From JAYODZ01 sp965660195 (GTDB lineage: Bacteria > Pseudomonadota > Alphaproteobacteria > RS24), in NCBI GenBank assembly GCA_965660195.1, contig CBFHZM010000030.1, forward strand, positions 1-18,634: DNA of 18,634 nucleotides, read 5' to 3'. Both the position numbers and the translations under genes were made by a program. Each line of letters starts with the position of its first letter. The stretch's first letter is position 1. The notes beneath the pieces are model-generated. The model saw nothing but the letters and a program-made list of their open reading frames with translations. It made no database searches and had not been told where the DNA came from. Below, one piece after another: positions 1-7,440 of the stretch.

Positions 1-2520
1 GATGTTGATGCCGTAGATCGATCTGTACTTGTCTCTGATGGCGAGATTGCCATTGGCGATCAGACGGCGCAATTTTCAGGATTGCTCGATTATGATCTCG
101 ATGACACGGGGGTTGTGTCGCGCCTCGGAGGTGAGTTGGTATCGGAAGAGTTTGGTTTCCGCCTCCCTGGTGATGCGACAATCCGCTACGGGCGGCGAAC
201 CCGTGCCGAGTTTACCTATTATTTTGCAAATGAAGTGCTTGATATTAGCGCGGCGCGGGCTGAGATCGCAGGCGTTGGGGTGGAGGCAACGGGCCGCATA
301 GAGCTCGCCAATGATGATCGCGCAGAGACTGAGTTTTCCGCTGTCCTTAACATTAAAGACACAACATTAAGGAATGTTTTGGCCTTGTGGCCGCCAGAAG
401 TCTCTCCGAAAACGCGTGGTTGGATTGATAAAAATGTTTTGGCTGGCCGATTGCAAACAGCAAAAATTAAGCTAGCGGGCGATACAAGGTCGCTACAGCA
501 CCTAAAAAATAAACAGCGCCCAGCGCGTGATTTTGTGAATGTTGAATTAGTTTATTCCGATGCCAAATTGCGCGTCCACCATGCGCTTCCGAGCTTGGAA
601 AAGTTAAATGGCCGCATTCTGATTGATGGTCATCAAGTAACCATCGAGGCTGATCAGGGCGAGATTAACTTGAGCCAAATTGAGCCAGGCGTGGACAATA
701 CTCTGCCAGCCATTGGCTATTTGACTGAAGGAAAGTTTATCTCGCCGCCTTTTTTTACTGCTGTCGCTTTGGGGCAGGTTAATTTTAGGTTGCGTGCCCC
801 TATGCGGGATACACTGCGGGTGTTAGATCAGCCACCTTTCAAGGCCTTAGATAAGTTGCCTTTTACGGCGGAGGATGTTGCGGGAGAGGCTGAAGCTCTG
901 GTCGAGCTGGGAATCCCCATGGGTCTTGAGGTCGTTGACCGGCGAGTGAAGTTTAACGTATTGGCGCAAACGACTGAGACCAGCCTCGATCTAACGGACT
1001 TTGGCTATGATATTAAAAATGCGCAGCTCGACTTGCAGGTCGCGCCAGGGGTTTTTCGATTTGAGGGCAAGGGCGCGGTCAATGGCGTGCCGACCCAAGC
1101 TAGCGGTAAAAGTTATCCGATTGAGGACGAGCGTTCATTTATGATTCATGCCGAGACGCAATTGCCTCCAGTTTTGGCAGGGCAAATTCACCTCGGATTT
1201 TTAGTGCCGCATTTTTCACGATCTGCTGACGTGAAAGCAGACATTATTTTTCTGCGCTCTGGACAGCGTGAAGTCAAATTCACCGCTGATCTCGGCGCAA
1301 CACAGCTACACCCGAAGCTTCTCGCGTATGTGAAAGAGCCTGGTCAACCGGCGCAAATGGAAGGCGTTGTTCGCATTGATAAAGATGGAAGCATTGCGGC
1401 TGTATCGGCCAGCTATCAAGCGGCAAATGATCAGGTGAAGCTGGATATGGCCGCTAAAAATGGCCGATTGCTGTATTTGAATATTCCGGTCTTCAAGCTT
1501 GCTGGCTTGTATGATTTAGCGGTGAACACGCAGACACAGGATGATAGCCTGATGTTGAATATTCTCGGGGATCGCTTCGATATTTCAAAGCTCCTTAAAA
1601 ATAATCCGCCACCGCCTCTGCCTTTGATCCAACCAGTGGGTAAATTCGCCGATGTTCGAGGCGGCCCGCGTCTCGCTTTGCCGCTGCTACCAGAACGCTT
1701 TAGCCTATCGGCACGAATTGCTGAACTTAAAGGTGCGCATAATGTGTCGCTCGGTCCCATGCAGGTTTCAGCTTTGGGCGTTAATGGTAAGGTCGAAAAA
1801 GCGAACGTAACGGCAAGCTTTGCTGACGGCACGGAGCTTTATGGCGAATTATTTCGCGATACGGAGACGACGCGCAGGTTTCTTTTACAGTCAGAAGATA
1901 CGGCAAATATTTTGGTTGGGTTAGACCTGTTGAAGCAAATGAAGGGCGGCGCCTTGAGTGTTTCGGGAGAGGTATATGATAGCCCCATCGAGCTTGAAAA
2001 GGGTCGTATGGCGTCCATTAGTGGAACATATTCCCTCGCGGCGTTTCAACTTCAGAAGGTCCCCGTATTAGCCCAGCTTTTATCTATGGCTTCACTGACA
2101 GGACTGAGCGATACGCTCTCGGGCTCGGGTTTGCGGTTTAGTCAAGCAACAGGCGATTTTTCGTATTTTGATGGCCGCACTGATATTCGAAATGGCGTCA
2201 TTAGGGGCCCTTCTTTAGGGGTGTCTGCGCGTGGCGCGATCGATCACAAGTTTGGCTTGCTCTCCATCGGAGGGACATTGGTGCCAGCCTATGCATTGAA
2301 TAGCTTTTTCGGGAAAATACCGATTCTTGGCTCCGTGTTAGGCGGTGCCAAAGGCGAGGGTATTTTGGGTGTTAGCTATCGCATTTACGGTTTGACACGT
2401 GAGCCGAGCATATTTGTGAACCCCTTATCAGTTCTGACGCCAGGTATTATTCGGCAAGTTTTCCAAATCGGTGCGGGCACAATCGATCGCCCAAGCGACG
2501 CGCCAAGTCAGTCGAAATAA
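1..2520 (+). CDS. AsmA/YhdP-like (DUF3971-type) envelope protein, 5' end outside window
   Basis: The reading frame is open from base 1 to the TAA at 2518-2520, giving 839 visible residues with no stop. The TTG at 82 is an internal codon, so the true start lies upstream of the window. The visible protein is a long beta-rich chain without obvious membrane segments. This fits the periplasmic part of AsmA-like proteins, which usually have one N-terminal transmembrane anchor (not visible here). The C-terminal block is the most family-like: a PILGSVLGG stretch near visible residue 775, then a GLTREPSIFVNPLSVLTPG segment around residues 800-815. Such a Gly-rich, VNP-containing ending is typical of the DUF3971/AsmA C-terminal region. 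Members of this family are implicated in phospholipid transport between the inner and outer membranes and in envelope integrity. The exact role here is inferred. The gene converges on tyrS with a 41-bp gap. Confidence 0.8.
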   Translation, partial: DVDAVDRSVLVSDGEIAIGDQTAQFSGLLDYDLDDTGVVSRLGGELVSEEFGFRLPGDATIRYGRRTRAEFTYYFANEVLDISAARAEIAGVGVEATGRIELANDDRAETEFSAVLNIKDTTLRNVLALWPPEVSPKTRGWIDKNVLAGRLQTAKIKLAGDTRSLQHLKNKQRPARDFVNVELVYSDAKLRVHHALPSLEKLNGRILIDGHQVTIEADQGEINLSQIEPGVDNTLPAIGYLTEGKFISPPFFTAVALGQVNFRLRAPMRDTLRVLDQPPFKALDKLPFTAEDVAGEAEALVELGIPMGLEVVDRRVKFNVLAQTTETSLDLTDFGYDIKNAQLDLQVAPGVFRFEGKGAVNGVPTQASGKSYPIEDERSFMIHAETQLPPVLAGQIHLGFLVPHFSRSADVKADIIFLRSGQREVKFTADLGATQLHPKLLAYVKEPGQPAQMEGVVRIDKDGSIAAVSASYQAANDQVKLDMAAKNGRLLYLNIPVFKLAGLYDLAVNTQTQDDSLMLNILGDRFDISKLLKNNPPPPLPLIQPVGKFADVRGGPRLALPLLPERFSLSARIAELKGAHNVSLGPMQVSALGVNGKVEKANVTASFADGTELYGELFRDTETTRRFLLQSEDTANILVGLDLLKQMKGGALSVSGEVYDSPIELEKGRMASISGTYSLAAFQLQKVPVLAQLLSMASLTGLSDTLSGSGLRFSQATGDFSYFDGRTDIRNGVIRGPSLGVSARGAIDHKFGLLSIGGTLVPAYALNSFFGKIPILGSVLGGAKGEGILGVSYRIYGLTREPSIFVNPLSVLTPGIIRQVFQIGAGTIDRPSDAPSQSK

Positions 2521-2561
2521 TTTCATATCGATGGAAGCGAGGTGACAGGGCGAGGGCTAGC

Positions 2562-3827
2562 TCAAGCCTTCGGGCGGATCAGGGCGTGCCGTTTTTTGCC
2601 AGCAGACAGTTTGATGGCTTGGTTATCGAGATCAGACAGCGTCAGAACGCGTTGCATGTTACTTTCGACCTGATCATTAACCCGAGCGCCACCATTTTGA
2701 ATAAGACGACGGGCTTCGCTATTTGATGATGCAAAGCCAACTAACACGAAAGCTTCGAGTAGGCCCAGCCCCGCCTCGAGCGCCGCTTGGTCAATTTCTT
2801 TGCTTGGCAAATTGTCGTCGCGGCCGGCCTCGCCAAAAGTTTTCTCCGCCGTTGCAGCCGCAGCTTGGGCAGCCGCGTCACCATGGGCGAGGCGGGTGGC
2901 TTCGGTCGCCAGTATGATTTTTGCTTGATTTATGTCGGCGCCCTCGAGTTTCGCTAAGGCTTCGATGTCGGCCATTGGTAGGTCGGTAAATAAAGCGAGG
3001 AAACGGATTACGTCGGCATCTTCGGTATTGCGCCAGAACTGCCAATAATCATAAGCCGACAGCATATCATCGCTTAGCCACACCGCACCTTGCGCGGTCT
3101 TACCCATTTTGGCGCCCGATGCGGTTGTCAGCAAAGCTGTTGTCAGGCCAAACAACTCCGCCTGTTCGGTACGGCGGCCCAATTCAATCCCATTGACAAT
3201 ATTGCCCCATTGATCCGAACCGCCCATTTGTAATCGGCATTTGTAGTTTTTAAACAATTCGACAAAATCATAAGCCTGCAGGATCATATAATTAAATTCG
3301 ATAAAGCTGAGCGGTTGTTCGCGCTCGAGCCGTAGGCGCACGCTGTCAAAACTCAACATGCGATTGACTGAGAAATGACTGCCAATATCGCGCAGGAACG
3401 AGATGTAATTGAGGCCTTTGAGCCAGTCATAATTGTCAACCATGACGGCATCGGTTGGGCCATCGCCAAAGTGCAAAAATCTCTTAAAGGTTTGTTCGAT
3501 GCTGGCTTTGTTCTCGGCGATTTGCGTTTCTGACAGCAATAAGCGACTTTCATCGCGTCCAGAGGGGTCGCCGATCCGCGTCGTACCGCCGCCCAGAACA
3601 ATGATCGGCTTGCCACCAGCTTGCTGCAAGCGGCGCAGCATCATAATTGAAATGAGGTTGCCGACATGAAGGCTTTTCGCCGTCATATCATAGCCAGTGT
3701 AAGCTATTAGCTCGCCCCTGGCGGCAAGTGCGTCAAGTTCCGCGGCATTGGAGCATTGATGCAAATATCCCCGCTGTTGCAAGGATTGCATAAATTCCGA
3801 TTTGAAAGCAGGCCAATCATTCTCCAT
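2562..3827 (-). CDS. tyrS: Tyrosine--tRNA ligase
   Basis: Class I aminoacyl-tRNA synthetase that charges tRNA-Tyr in the cytoplasm. The protein has 421 residues, the normal bacterial length. Visible landmarks are the HIGH-type motif as HVGN at residues 54-57, the tyrosine-pocket and dimer segment around QAYDFVELF and GGSDQWGN, and the KMSKS loop as KMGKT at 240-244 (E. coli TyrRS has KFGKT). A C-terminal S4-like RNA-binding domain includes EARRLIQNGGARVND. I chose the ATG at 3827 (MENDWPAF). An in-frame TTG at 3836 would add only three residues. Neither start has a strong Shine-Dalgarno sequence. tyrS is divergent from anmK, with 72 bp between the start codons. The stop is TGA at 2562-2564. 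Confidence 0.97.
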   Translation of the reverse strand: MENDWPAFKSEFMQSLQQRGYLHQCSNAAELDALAARGELIAYTGYDMTAKSLHVGNLISIMMLRRLQQAGGKPIIVLGGGTTRIGDPSGRDESRLLLSETQIAENKASIEQTFKRFLHFGDGPTDAVMVDNYDWLKGLNYISFLRDIGSHFSVNRMLSFDSVRLRLEREQPLSFIEFNYMILQAYDFVELFKNYKCRLQMGGSDQWGNIVNGIELGRRTEQAELFGLTTALLTTASGAKMGKTAQGAVWLSDDMLSAYDYWQFWRNTEDADVIRFLALFTDLPMADIEALAKLEGADINQAKIILATEATRLAHGDAAAQAAAATAEKTFGEAGRDDNLPSKEIDQAALEAGLGLLEAFVLVGFASSNSEARRLIQNGGARVNDQVESNMQRVLTLSDLDNQAIKLSAGKKRHALIRPKA

Positions 3828-3836
3828 GATGCGCAA

Positions 3837-3865
3837 GGGTTACGGAAAACGGGCCGAAAGGTCAA
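3837..3865 (-). promoter_or_regulatory. Weak candidate promoter for tyrS
   Basis: On the minus strand, TTGACC (3865-3860) resembles a -35 element. It is followed after 17 bases by TAACCC (3842-3837), which matches the -10 consensus in only about half its positions. It would start transcription within a few bases of the tyrS ATG. That fits the lack of a clear ribosome binding site but proves nothing. No tRNA-sensing leader could fit in the 72-bp tyrS/anmK gap. Confidence 0.22.
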
Positions 3866-3899
3866 TACTGGAAAATACGGCAAAGTTGGAAGGATGAAG

Positions 3900-4982
3900 A
3901 TGCGGGTTATCGGGCTAATGAGTGGAACCTCGCTAGACGGTATTGATGTCGCCTTGCTGGACACCGATGGTGAAAGGCAGATCGACGCTTTGGGGTTTGA
4001 GAGTTACCCCATGCCGATGGATCTGGCCAAGCAGATCCGAGAATTTTTGGATCGTGCGCAACACGGCGCGATCGATTGGACTAATGATCCAGAGGTCGAG
4101 TTTTTGCGAGCCGAAATCACGCAAGCCCATATTGACGCAATTAGCGCCTTTCGGTCTGGTCGGGACGACAGGCTGGACCTTATCGGTTTTCACGGTCAGA
4201 CGGTGTGGCATGATCCGGCGCATCATCTAACGGTTCAGTTAAGCGATGGTCTCCGCATGGCGCGTGCCTTTAAAGTTCCAGTTGTAGATCAATTTCGCAT
4301 CGATGATGTCGCTGCTGGCGGGCAGGGTGCGCCGCTGGCGCCTTTGTTCCATGCCGCGTTATGTGCCGAGGAGCATCTTCCTTGCGCGGTGATCAATATT
4401 GGCGGTGTGGCAAATATGACGTTTTTAGGAAATATGGGCGAAATACTTGCATTTGACACAGGGCCTGGCAACGCGCTGCTCAATGACTGGATGATGCGGC
4501 ACACAGGCCAAACTATGGACCGCGACGGAGCGCTGGCCCGCGAGGGGCGTTTCGCGCAAGCGCAAATTGATCGATGGTTAGAACATCCTTATTTCAAGGC
4601 GCCTGCGCCAAAGTCGCTAGACCGCAATCACTTTGTTCCATGGAACGATATTGCTAATCTCTCAGCCGCGGACGGCGCGGCGCATCTCGCGCAATTTACA
4701 GCCCAATCGATTGCGCGGGCCACTGATCTCTTGCCGCATCAACCTGACCATTTCATTATTTGTGGGGGCGGGCGACATAATGCTTGGCTGATGCATTTGC
4801 TCGGCGAGCATTTGGCTGGCCGCGTATTTGCCTGCGAACATATCGGGTGGGACGGGGACGCGCTTGAGGCGCAGGCGTTTGCATGGTTGGCGGTGCGCAG
4901 TATGAACGGCATGGTGCTGAGCTTGCCCGAGACAACGGGTGTCACCCAGCCACTATCTGGTGGTCGAATTAATCTGCCTTAA
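3900..4982 (+). CDS. anmK: Anhydro-N-acetylmuramic acid kinase
   Basis: AnmK phosphorylates and opens the anhydro ring of 1,6-anhydro-MurNAc released by cell-wall turnover, giving MurNAc-6-phosphate for recycling. The predicted protein has 360 residues, close to the usual 360-370. Visible motifs are the N-terminal phosphate-binding MSGTSLDG (residues 7-14), HGQTVWH (98-104), NIGGVANMT (166-174), FDTGPGN with the likely catalytic Asp186, and a C-terminal CGGGRHN. The frame runs upstream to 3756, but that extension lies inside tyrS on the other strand. I chose the ATG at 3900 because GGAAGG lies six bases before it and the protein then begins with the family pattern. The ATG at 3894 is an alternative, but it leaves no room between GGAAGG and the start. 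No murQ or other recycling gene is in the window. The stop lies 7 bp from the stop of the convergent hydrolase. Confidence 0.95.
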   Translation: MRVIGLMSGTSLDGIDVALLDTDGERQIDALGFESYPMPMDLAKQIREFLDRAQHGAIDWTNDPEVEFLRAEITQAHIDAISAFRSGRDDRLDLIGFHGQTVWHDPAHHLTVQLSDGLRMARAFKVPVVDQFRIDDVAAGGQGAPLAPLFHAALCAEEHLPCAVINIGGVANMTFLGNMGEILAFDTGPGNALLNDWMMRHTGQTMDRDGALAREGRFAQAQIDRWLEHPYFKAPAPKSLDRNHFVPWNDIANLSAADGAAHLAQFTAQSIARATDLLPHQPDHFIICGGGRHNAWLMHLLGEHLAGRVFACEHIGWDGDALEAQAFAWLAVRSMNGMVLSLPETTGVTQPLSGGRINLP

Positions 4983-4989
4983 TGCTTAA

Positions 4990-5643
4990 TTACAGGCCGC
5001 CAATTTCCGGAATGCGACGATCAAGATAAGCATTGACCTCGCTTTTGAGCGCATCCATATCTTTTTCGAAGAAATGGTTGGCCTGTGCCAGAACCTTGTA
5101 GGTTATCTCGATGCCTTTTTGCGCATGCAGACGCTCAACCAGCTTGTCGACATCTTCCTTCGGTACCACGCGGTCGGCGCTACCTTGAACGATGAGGCCT
5201 GATGCCGGACATGGTGCCAAAAAGGAAAAGTCATATAGGTTGGCGGGAGGTGCGATCGAGATAAAGCCAGAAATCTCCGGCCGACGCATAAGGAGCTGCA
5301 TACCAATCCAAGCGCCAAACGAATAGCCAGCGATCCAGCATTGGCGCGCATCCGGGCATAGCGACTGTAACCAGTCGAGTGCCGATGCGGCATCGGATAG
5401 CTCGCCTATGCCGCTGTCGAATTGCCCTTGGCTACGGCCAACGCCTCGGAAGTTGAAGCGCAATACTGAGAAATCGCGGGCCACAAACTCATGATACAGG
5501 TCATAAGTGATGGCATTGTTCATATTGCCCCCTAATTGCGGTAGGGGGTGCAAAATCATCGCAATCGGCGCACCTTTTTTCTTGTTATGGGTAAAGCGCC
5601 CCTCGAGACGACCGTCTGGGCCAGCAAAAATTACCTCCGGCAT
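4990..5643 (-). CDS. Alpha/beta hydrolase (COG2945-like), function unknown
   Basis: A compact 217-residue alpha/beta hydrolase, probably cytoplasmic: no signal peptide or membrane segment is visible. The likely catalytic triad is complete: nucleophile Ser108 in the elbow GYSFG (106-110), acid Asp157 in GSADRVVP, and His190 in QANHFF. The N-terminal HPLPQLGGNMNN (32-43) and RFNFRGVGRSQG (62-73) match the small-hydrolase group often annotated as alpha/beta superfamily hydrolase (COG2945-like). Its substrate is not known. The frame extends upstream to a TTG at 5697. I chose the ATG at 5643 because AGAGGA precedes it at a suitable distance and MPEVIFAGPDGRLEG is a natural family start. It is divergent from the iscR-suf operon and shares that intergenic region, so the IscR operator could also affect it. 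It is not itself a known Fe-S gene. Confidence 0.88.
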   Translation of the reverse strand: MPEVIFAGPDGRLEGRFTHNKKKGAPIAMILHPLPQLGGNMNNAITYDLYHEFVARDFSVLRFNFRGVGRSQGQFDSGIGELSDAASALDWLQSLCPDARQCWIAGYSFGAWIGMQLLMRRPEISGFISIAPPANLYDFSFLAPCPASGLIVQGSADRVVPKEDVDKLVERLHAQKGIEITYKVLAQANHFFEKDMDALKSEVNAYLDRRIPEIGGL

Positions 5644-5716
5644 AGTTATAAGTCCTCTCTTGGTGTTTGCGCCGCCGTCTTGCGAGAGCGTCGCCAATGT
5701 GTCGCAGTAATTTGCC

Positions 5717-5728
5717 GACTAGCTAATC
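5717..5728. repeat. Imperfect palindrome next to the IscR box
   Basis: GACTAGCTAATC is palindromic except for one mismatched pair. It ends one base before the TGACTA half-site of the predicted IscR operator and repeats that site's GACTA element. It could be a second, weaker operator or a chance repeat. Confidence 0.35.
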
Positions 5729-5749
5729 TTGACTATTCTAGTCAGGATT
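5725..5749 (+). promoter_or_regulatory. Predicted type 1 IscR operator
   Basis: The core 5730-5744 is a perfect inverted repeat, TGACTA-TTC-TAGTCA. Over the 25 bases 5725-5749 it matches the published E. coli type 1 IscR consensus (ATASYYGACTRWWWYAGTCRRSTAT) at 20 positions by my alignment, including both GACT/AGTC halves. It overlaps the best -35 element for iscR. Repression by holo-IscR when clusters are plentiful is therefore predicted, as in the E. coli iscR promoter. Binding has not been shown for this sequence. Confidence 0.72.
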
Positions 5750-5757
5750 ACTATATC
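5729..5757 (+). promoter_or_regulatory. Candidate sigma-70-type promoter of the iscR-suf operon
   Basis: TTGACT (5729-5734), a 17-base spacer, then TATATC (5752-5757) on the plus strand. Transcription would begin near 5764 and leave a leader of about 75 bases before iscR. The -35 element lies inside the predicted IscR box. The overlapping TACTAT at 5749-5754 is an alternative -10 but has a spacer of only 14 bases. Confidence 0.5.
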
Positions 5758-5837
5758 GACGGCATGGACTGAGGTCTTAACCAATGCCGCCGTCCAAATG
5801 CAAGAAAATAATTTTATTGTTGGGAAAAGATAGACTT

Positions 5838-6299
5838 ATGAAGATTTCAACGCGCGGACGATATGCTGTCATGGCGATGGTCGAGTTGGCACGGCAGGGT
5901 TCGCATGCCGGCAATCCTCTGTCTTTAACCCAGATTAGCGCGGCGCAGGATATTTCGCTGAATTATCTCGAGCAAATTTTCGTTGATTTACGACGCTTTG
6001 GTCTGGTTGAGAGCGTGCGCGGCAAGCAAGGTGGTTATCATCTCACAGCGGCGCCCGACCGCATCGCCTTGGGGCAAATTATTGATGCGGTCGATGAGCC
6101 GGTAGATGTGACACGGTGTCAGTCGACGGCGGGCTGTGGTCATAAAACAACGCGCTGCATGACGCATGACTTGTGGTCGCGCCTGAGCGATCATATCCGA
6201 TCTTTCTTTGATGGTATTTCGTTGGCCGATGTTGTCAGCGGTGAGTTTGCAACTGAGGTCGTGCTGGCGGCGCCGGCATCAACTGAGGCGGCCGAGTGA
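5838..6299 (+). CDS. iscR: Rrf2-family Fe-S-sensing transcriptional regulator IscR
   Basis: A 153-residue Rrf2-family regulator. The N-terminal winged helix begins with MKISTRGRYAVMAMVELA, and the recognition-helix region is ISLNYLEQIFVDLRR (39-53), followed by the wing GKQGGYHL (62-69). The predicted cluster ligands are Cys94, Cys100, Cys107 and His110, in a CX5CX6CX2H pattern followed by DLW. This ligand set separates IscR-like proteins from NsrR and CymR relatives. Holo-IscR represses type 1 sites such as the one upstream at 5725-5749, so autoregulation of the whole operon is likely. I chose the ATG at 5838, with GGGAAAAG upstream. The in-frame ATG at 5784 would add an 18-residue Lys-rich tail not expected in the family. 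The stop TGA overlaps the start of the next gene by one base. Confidence 0.95.
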   Translation: MKISTRGRYAVMAMVELARQGSHAGNPLSLTQISAAQDISLNYLEQIFVDLRRFGLVESVRGKQGGYHLTAAPDRIALGQIIDAVDEPVDVTRCQSTAGCGHKTTRCMTHDLWSRLSDHIRSFFDGISLADVVSGEFATEVVLAAPASTEAAE

Positions 6300-7438
6300 T
6301 GCAGCGAATTTACCTGGATCATAATGCAACCAGCCCTATGCGCCCCGAGGCCATAGCGGCCTTTACCGAATGCCTTGGCCAATCCCTGAATGCATCCTCG
6401 GTGCATTATGAGGGACGCTCTGCGCGGCAAAAAATTGAAGCGGCGCGGCAGGTGCTGGCGGAGCTGTTGCAGGGCAAACCGCAAGAAGTCGTATTTACCA
6501 GCGGCGGCAGCGAGGCGTGCAATCAAGCGATTAAAGCGTGGGAAGCGTCAACCAGGCCCTTTGAACGGATTTTAGTTTCTGCAGTTGAACATGATGCCGT
6601 GATAAAGGCGGCCGAAAGTGCAGGCCTGCCGATTGGCTACATCGCCGTCGATGAAAATGGCGTTGTTAGCATCGATGATGTGCGCCAAAAGCTCGAAGAT
6701 CCCTCACCGGCTTTGGTTTGCGTAATGGCTGCGAATAATGAAACAGGTGTTCTTCAACCCGTGGCCGAGATTGCGGCGCTGGTGCGGGCGCATGGCAGTT
6801 TGTTGTTTTGTGACGCGAGCCAAGCGGTTGGCAAAATTGCCGTTAGCTTCCGTGACTTGGGGGCTGATATGATGGCGGTCTCGGCGCATAAATTTGGCGG
6901 CGGTTTAGGCGCTGGCGCTTTGCTGATCAAACAAGGGATGAGGCTTGGTGCCTTAATTGATGGTGGTGGCCAAGAAGGGCGCAGGCGCAGCGGCACGGAA
7001 AATCTGCCTGCTATCGCCGCCATGGTTGCAGCTTTGCAAGCAGCTGTTCATGGGCTCGAGGCCTTTGCCAATTTGGCCGCCGAACGTGACCGTTTGGAGC
7101 AGAGCTTAATGAACCTCAACCCTGATCTTATGGTGTTTGGCCGAAGCGTTCCACGTCTGCCCAATACGAGTTGTTTCGCCGTGCCGTCGAGCAGGGCTGA
7201 AACTTTGGTTATGGGGCTAGATCTTGCCGGTGTTAGCGTTAGCTCGGGAGCGGCGTGCTCGAGCGGCAAGGTTGGTGCCAGTCATGTCATGCGCGCAATG
7301 GGGGTCGCTCCAGATTTAGCGTCGGGCGCTTTGCGGCTCAGCTTTGGCTGGTCGTCAAAGGCAGCCAATGAGGCAGAGGCCTTTATTAAGATTTGGCAAA
7401 ATCGGTTTTCGGGTTCACGCCCCTCGGCTGCGGAGTAA
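6299..7438 (+). CDS. Cysteine desulfurase, NifS/IscS-like (class I)
   Basis: A 379-residue PLP enzyme that takes sulfur from cysteine as a persulfide for Fe-S assembly. The fold begins with IYLDHNATSPM. The PLP lysine is Lys198 in SAHKFGG. The catalytic cysteine is Cys320 in SSGAACSSG, inside the longer loop typical of class I (NifS/IscS) enzymes rather than SufS. The frame starts at a GTG at 6296, but the ATG at 6299 overlaps the iscR stop as TGATG and is preferred for translational coupling. It lies between iscR and sufB, and a separate SufS is encoded four genes later, so the operon makes two different desulfurases. An extra desulfurase at this position is a familiar alphaproteobacterial arrangement. 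Whether it serves SufBCD, tRNA thiolation or another acceptor cannot be read from the sequence. Confidence 0.93.
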   Translation: MQRIYLDHNATSPMRPEAIAAFTECLGQSLNASSVHYEGRSARQKIEAARQVLAELLQGKPQEVVFTSGGSEACNQAIKAWEASTRPFERILVSAVEHDAVIKAAESAGLPIGYIAVDENGVVSIDDVRQKLEDPSPALVCVMAANNETGVLQPVAEIAALVRAHGSLLFCDASQAVGKIAVSFRDLGADMMAVSAHKFGGGLGAGALLIKQGMRLGALIDGGGQEGRRRSGTENLPAIAAMVAALQAAVHGLEAFANLAAERDRLEQSLMNLNPDLMVFGRSVPRLPNTSCFAVPSSRAETLVMGLDLAGVSVSSGAACSSGKVGASHVMRAMGVAPDLASGALRLSFGWSSKAANEAEAFIKIWQNRFSGSRPSAAE

Positions 7439-7440
7439 AG

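Noticed and set aside
1431..1832. 133-codon open frame antisense to the AsmA-like gene
   Set aside because: The composition is low-complexity and shadow-like, with no domain and no supporting ribosome binding site evidence.
2563..2580. GCC-TTCG-GGC stem at the end of tyrS as a terminator
   Set aside because: Only three base pairs extend from the tetraloop, with no T-run on either side.
3756..3899. Upstream extension of anmK to 3756
   Set aside because: It overlaps the 5' part of tyrS on the other strand and precedes the conserved MSGTSLDG start. GGAAGG supports ATG 3900.
5784..5837. In-frame ATG at 5784 as the iscR start
   Set aside because: It would add an 18-residue Lys-rich leader ahead of the canonical MKISTRGRYA start, and the downstream ATG has its own purine-rich ribosome binding site.
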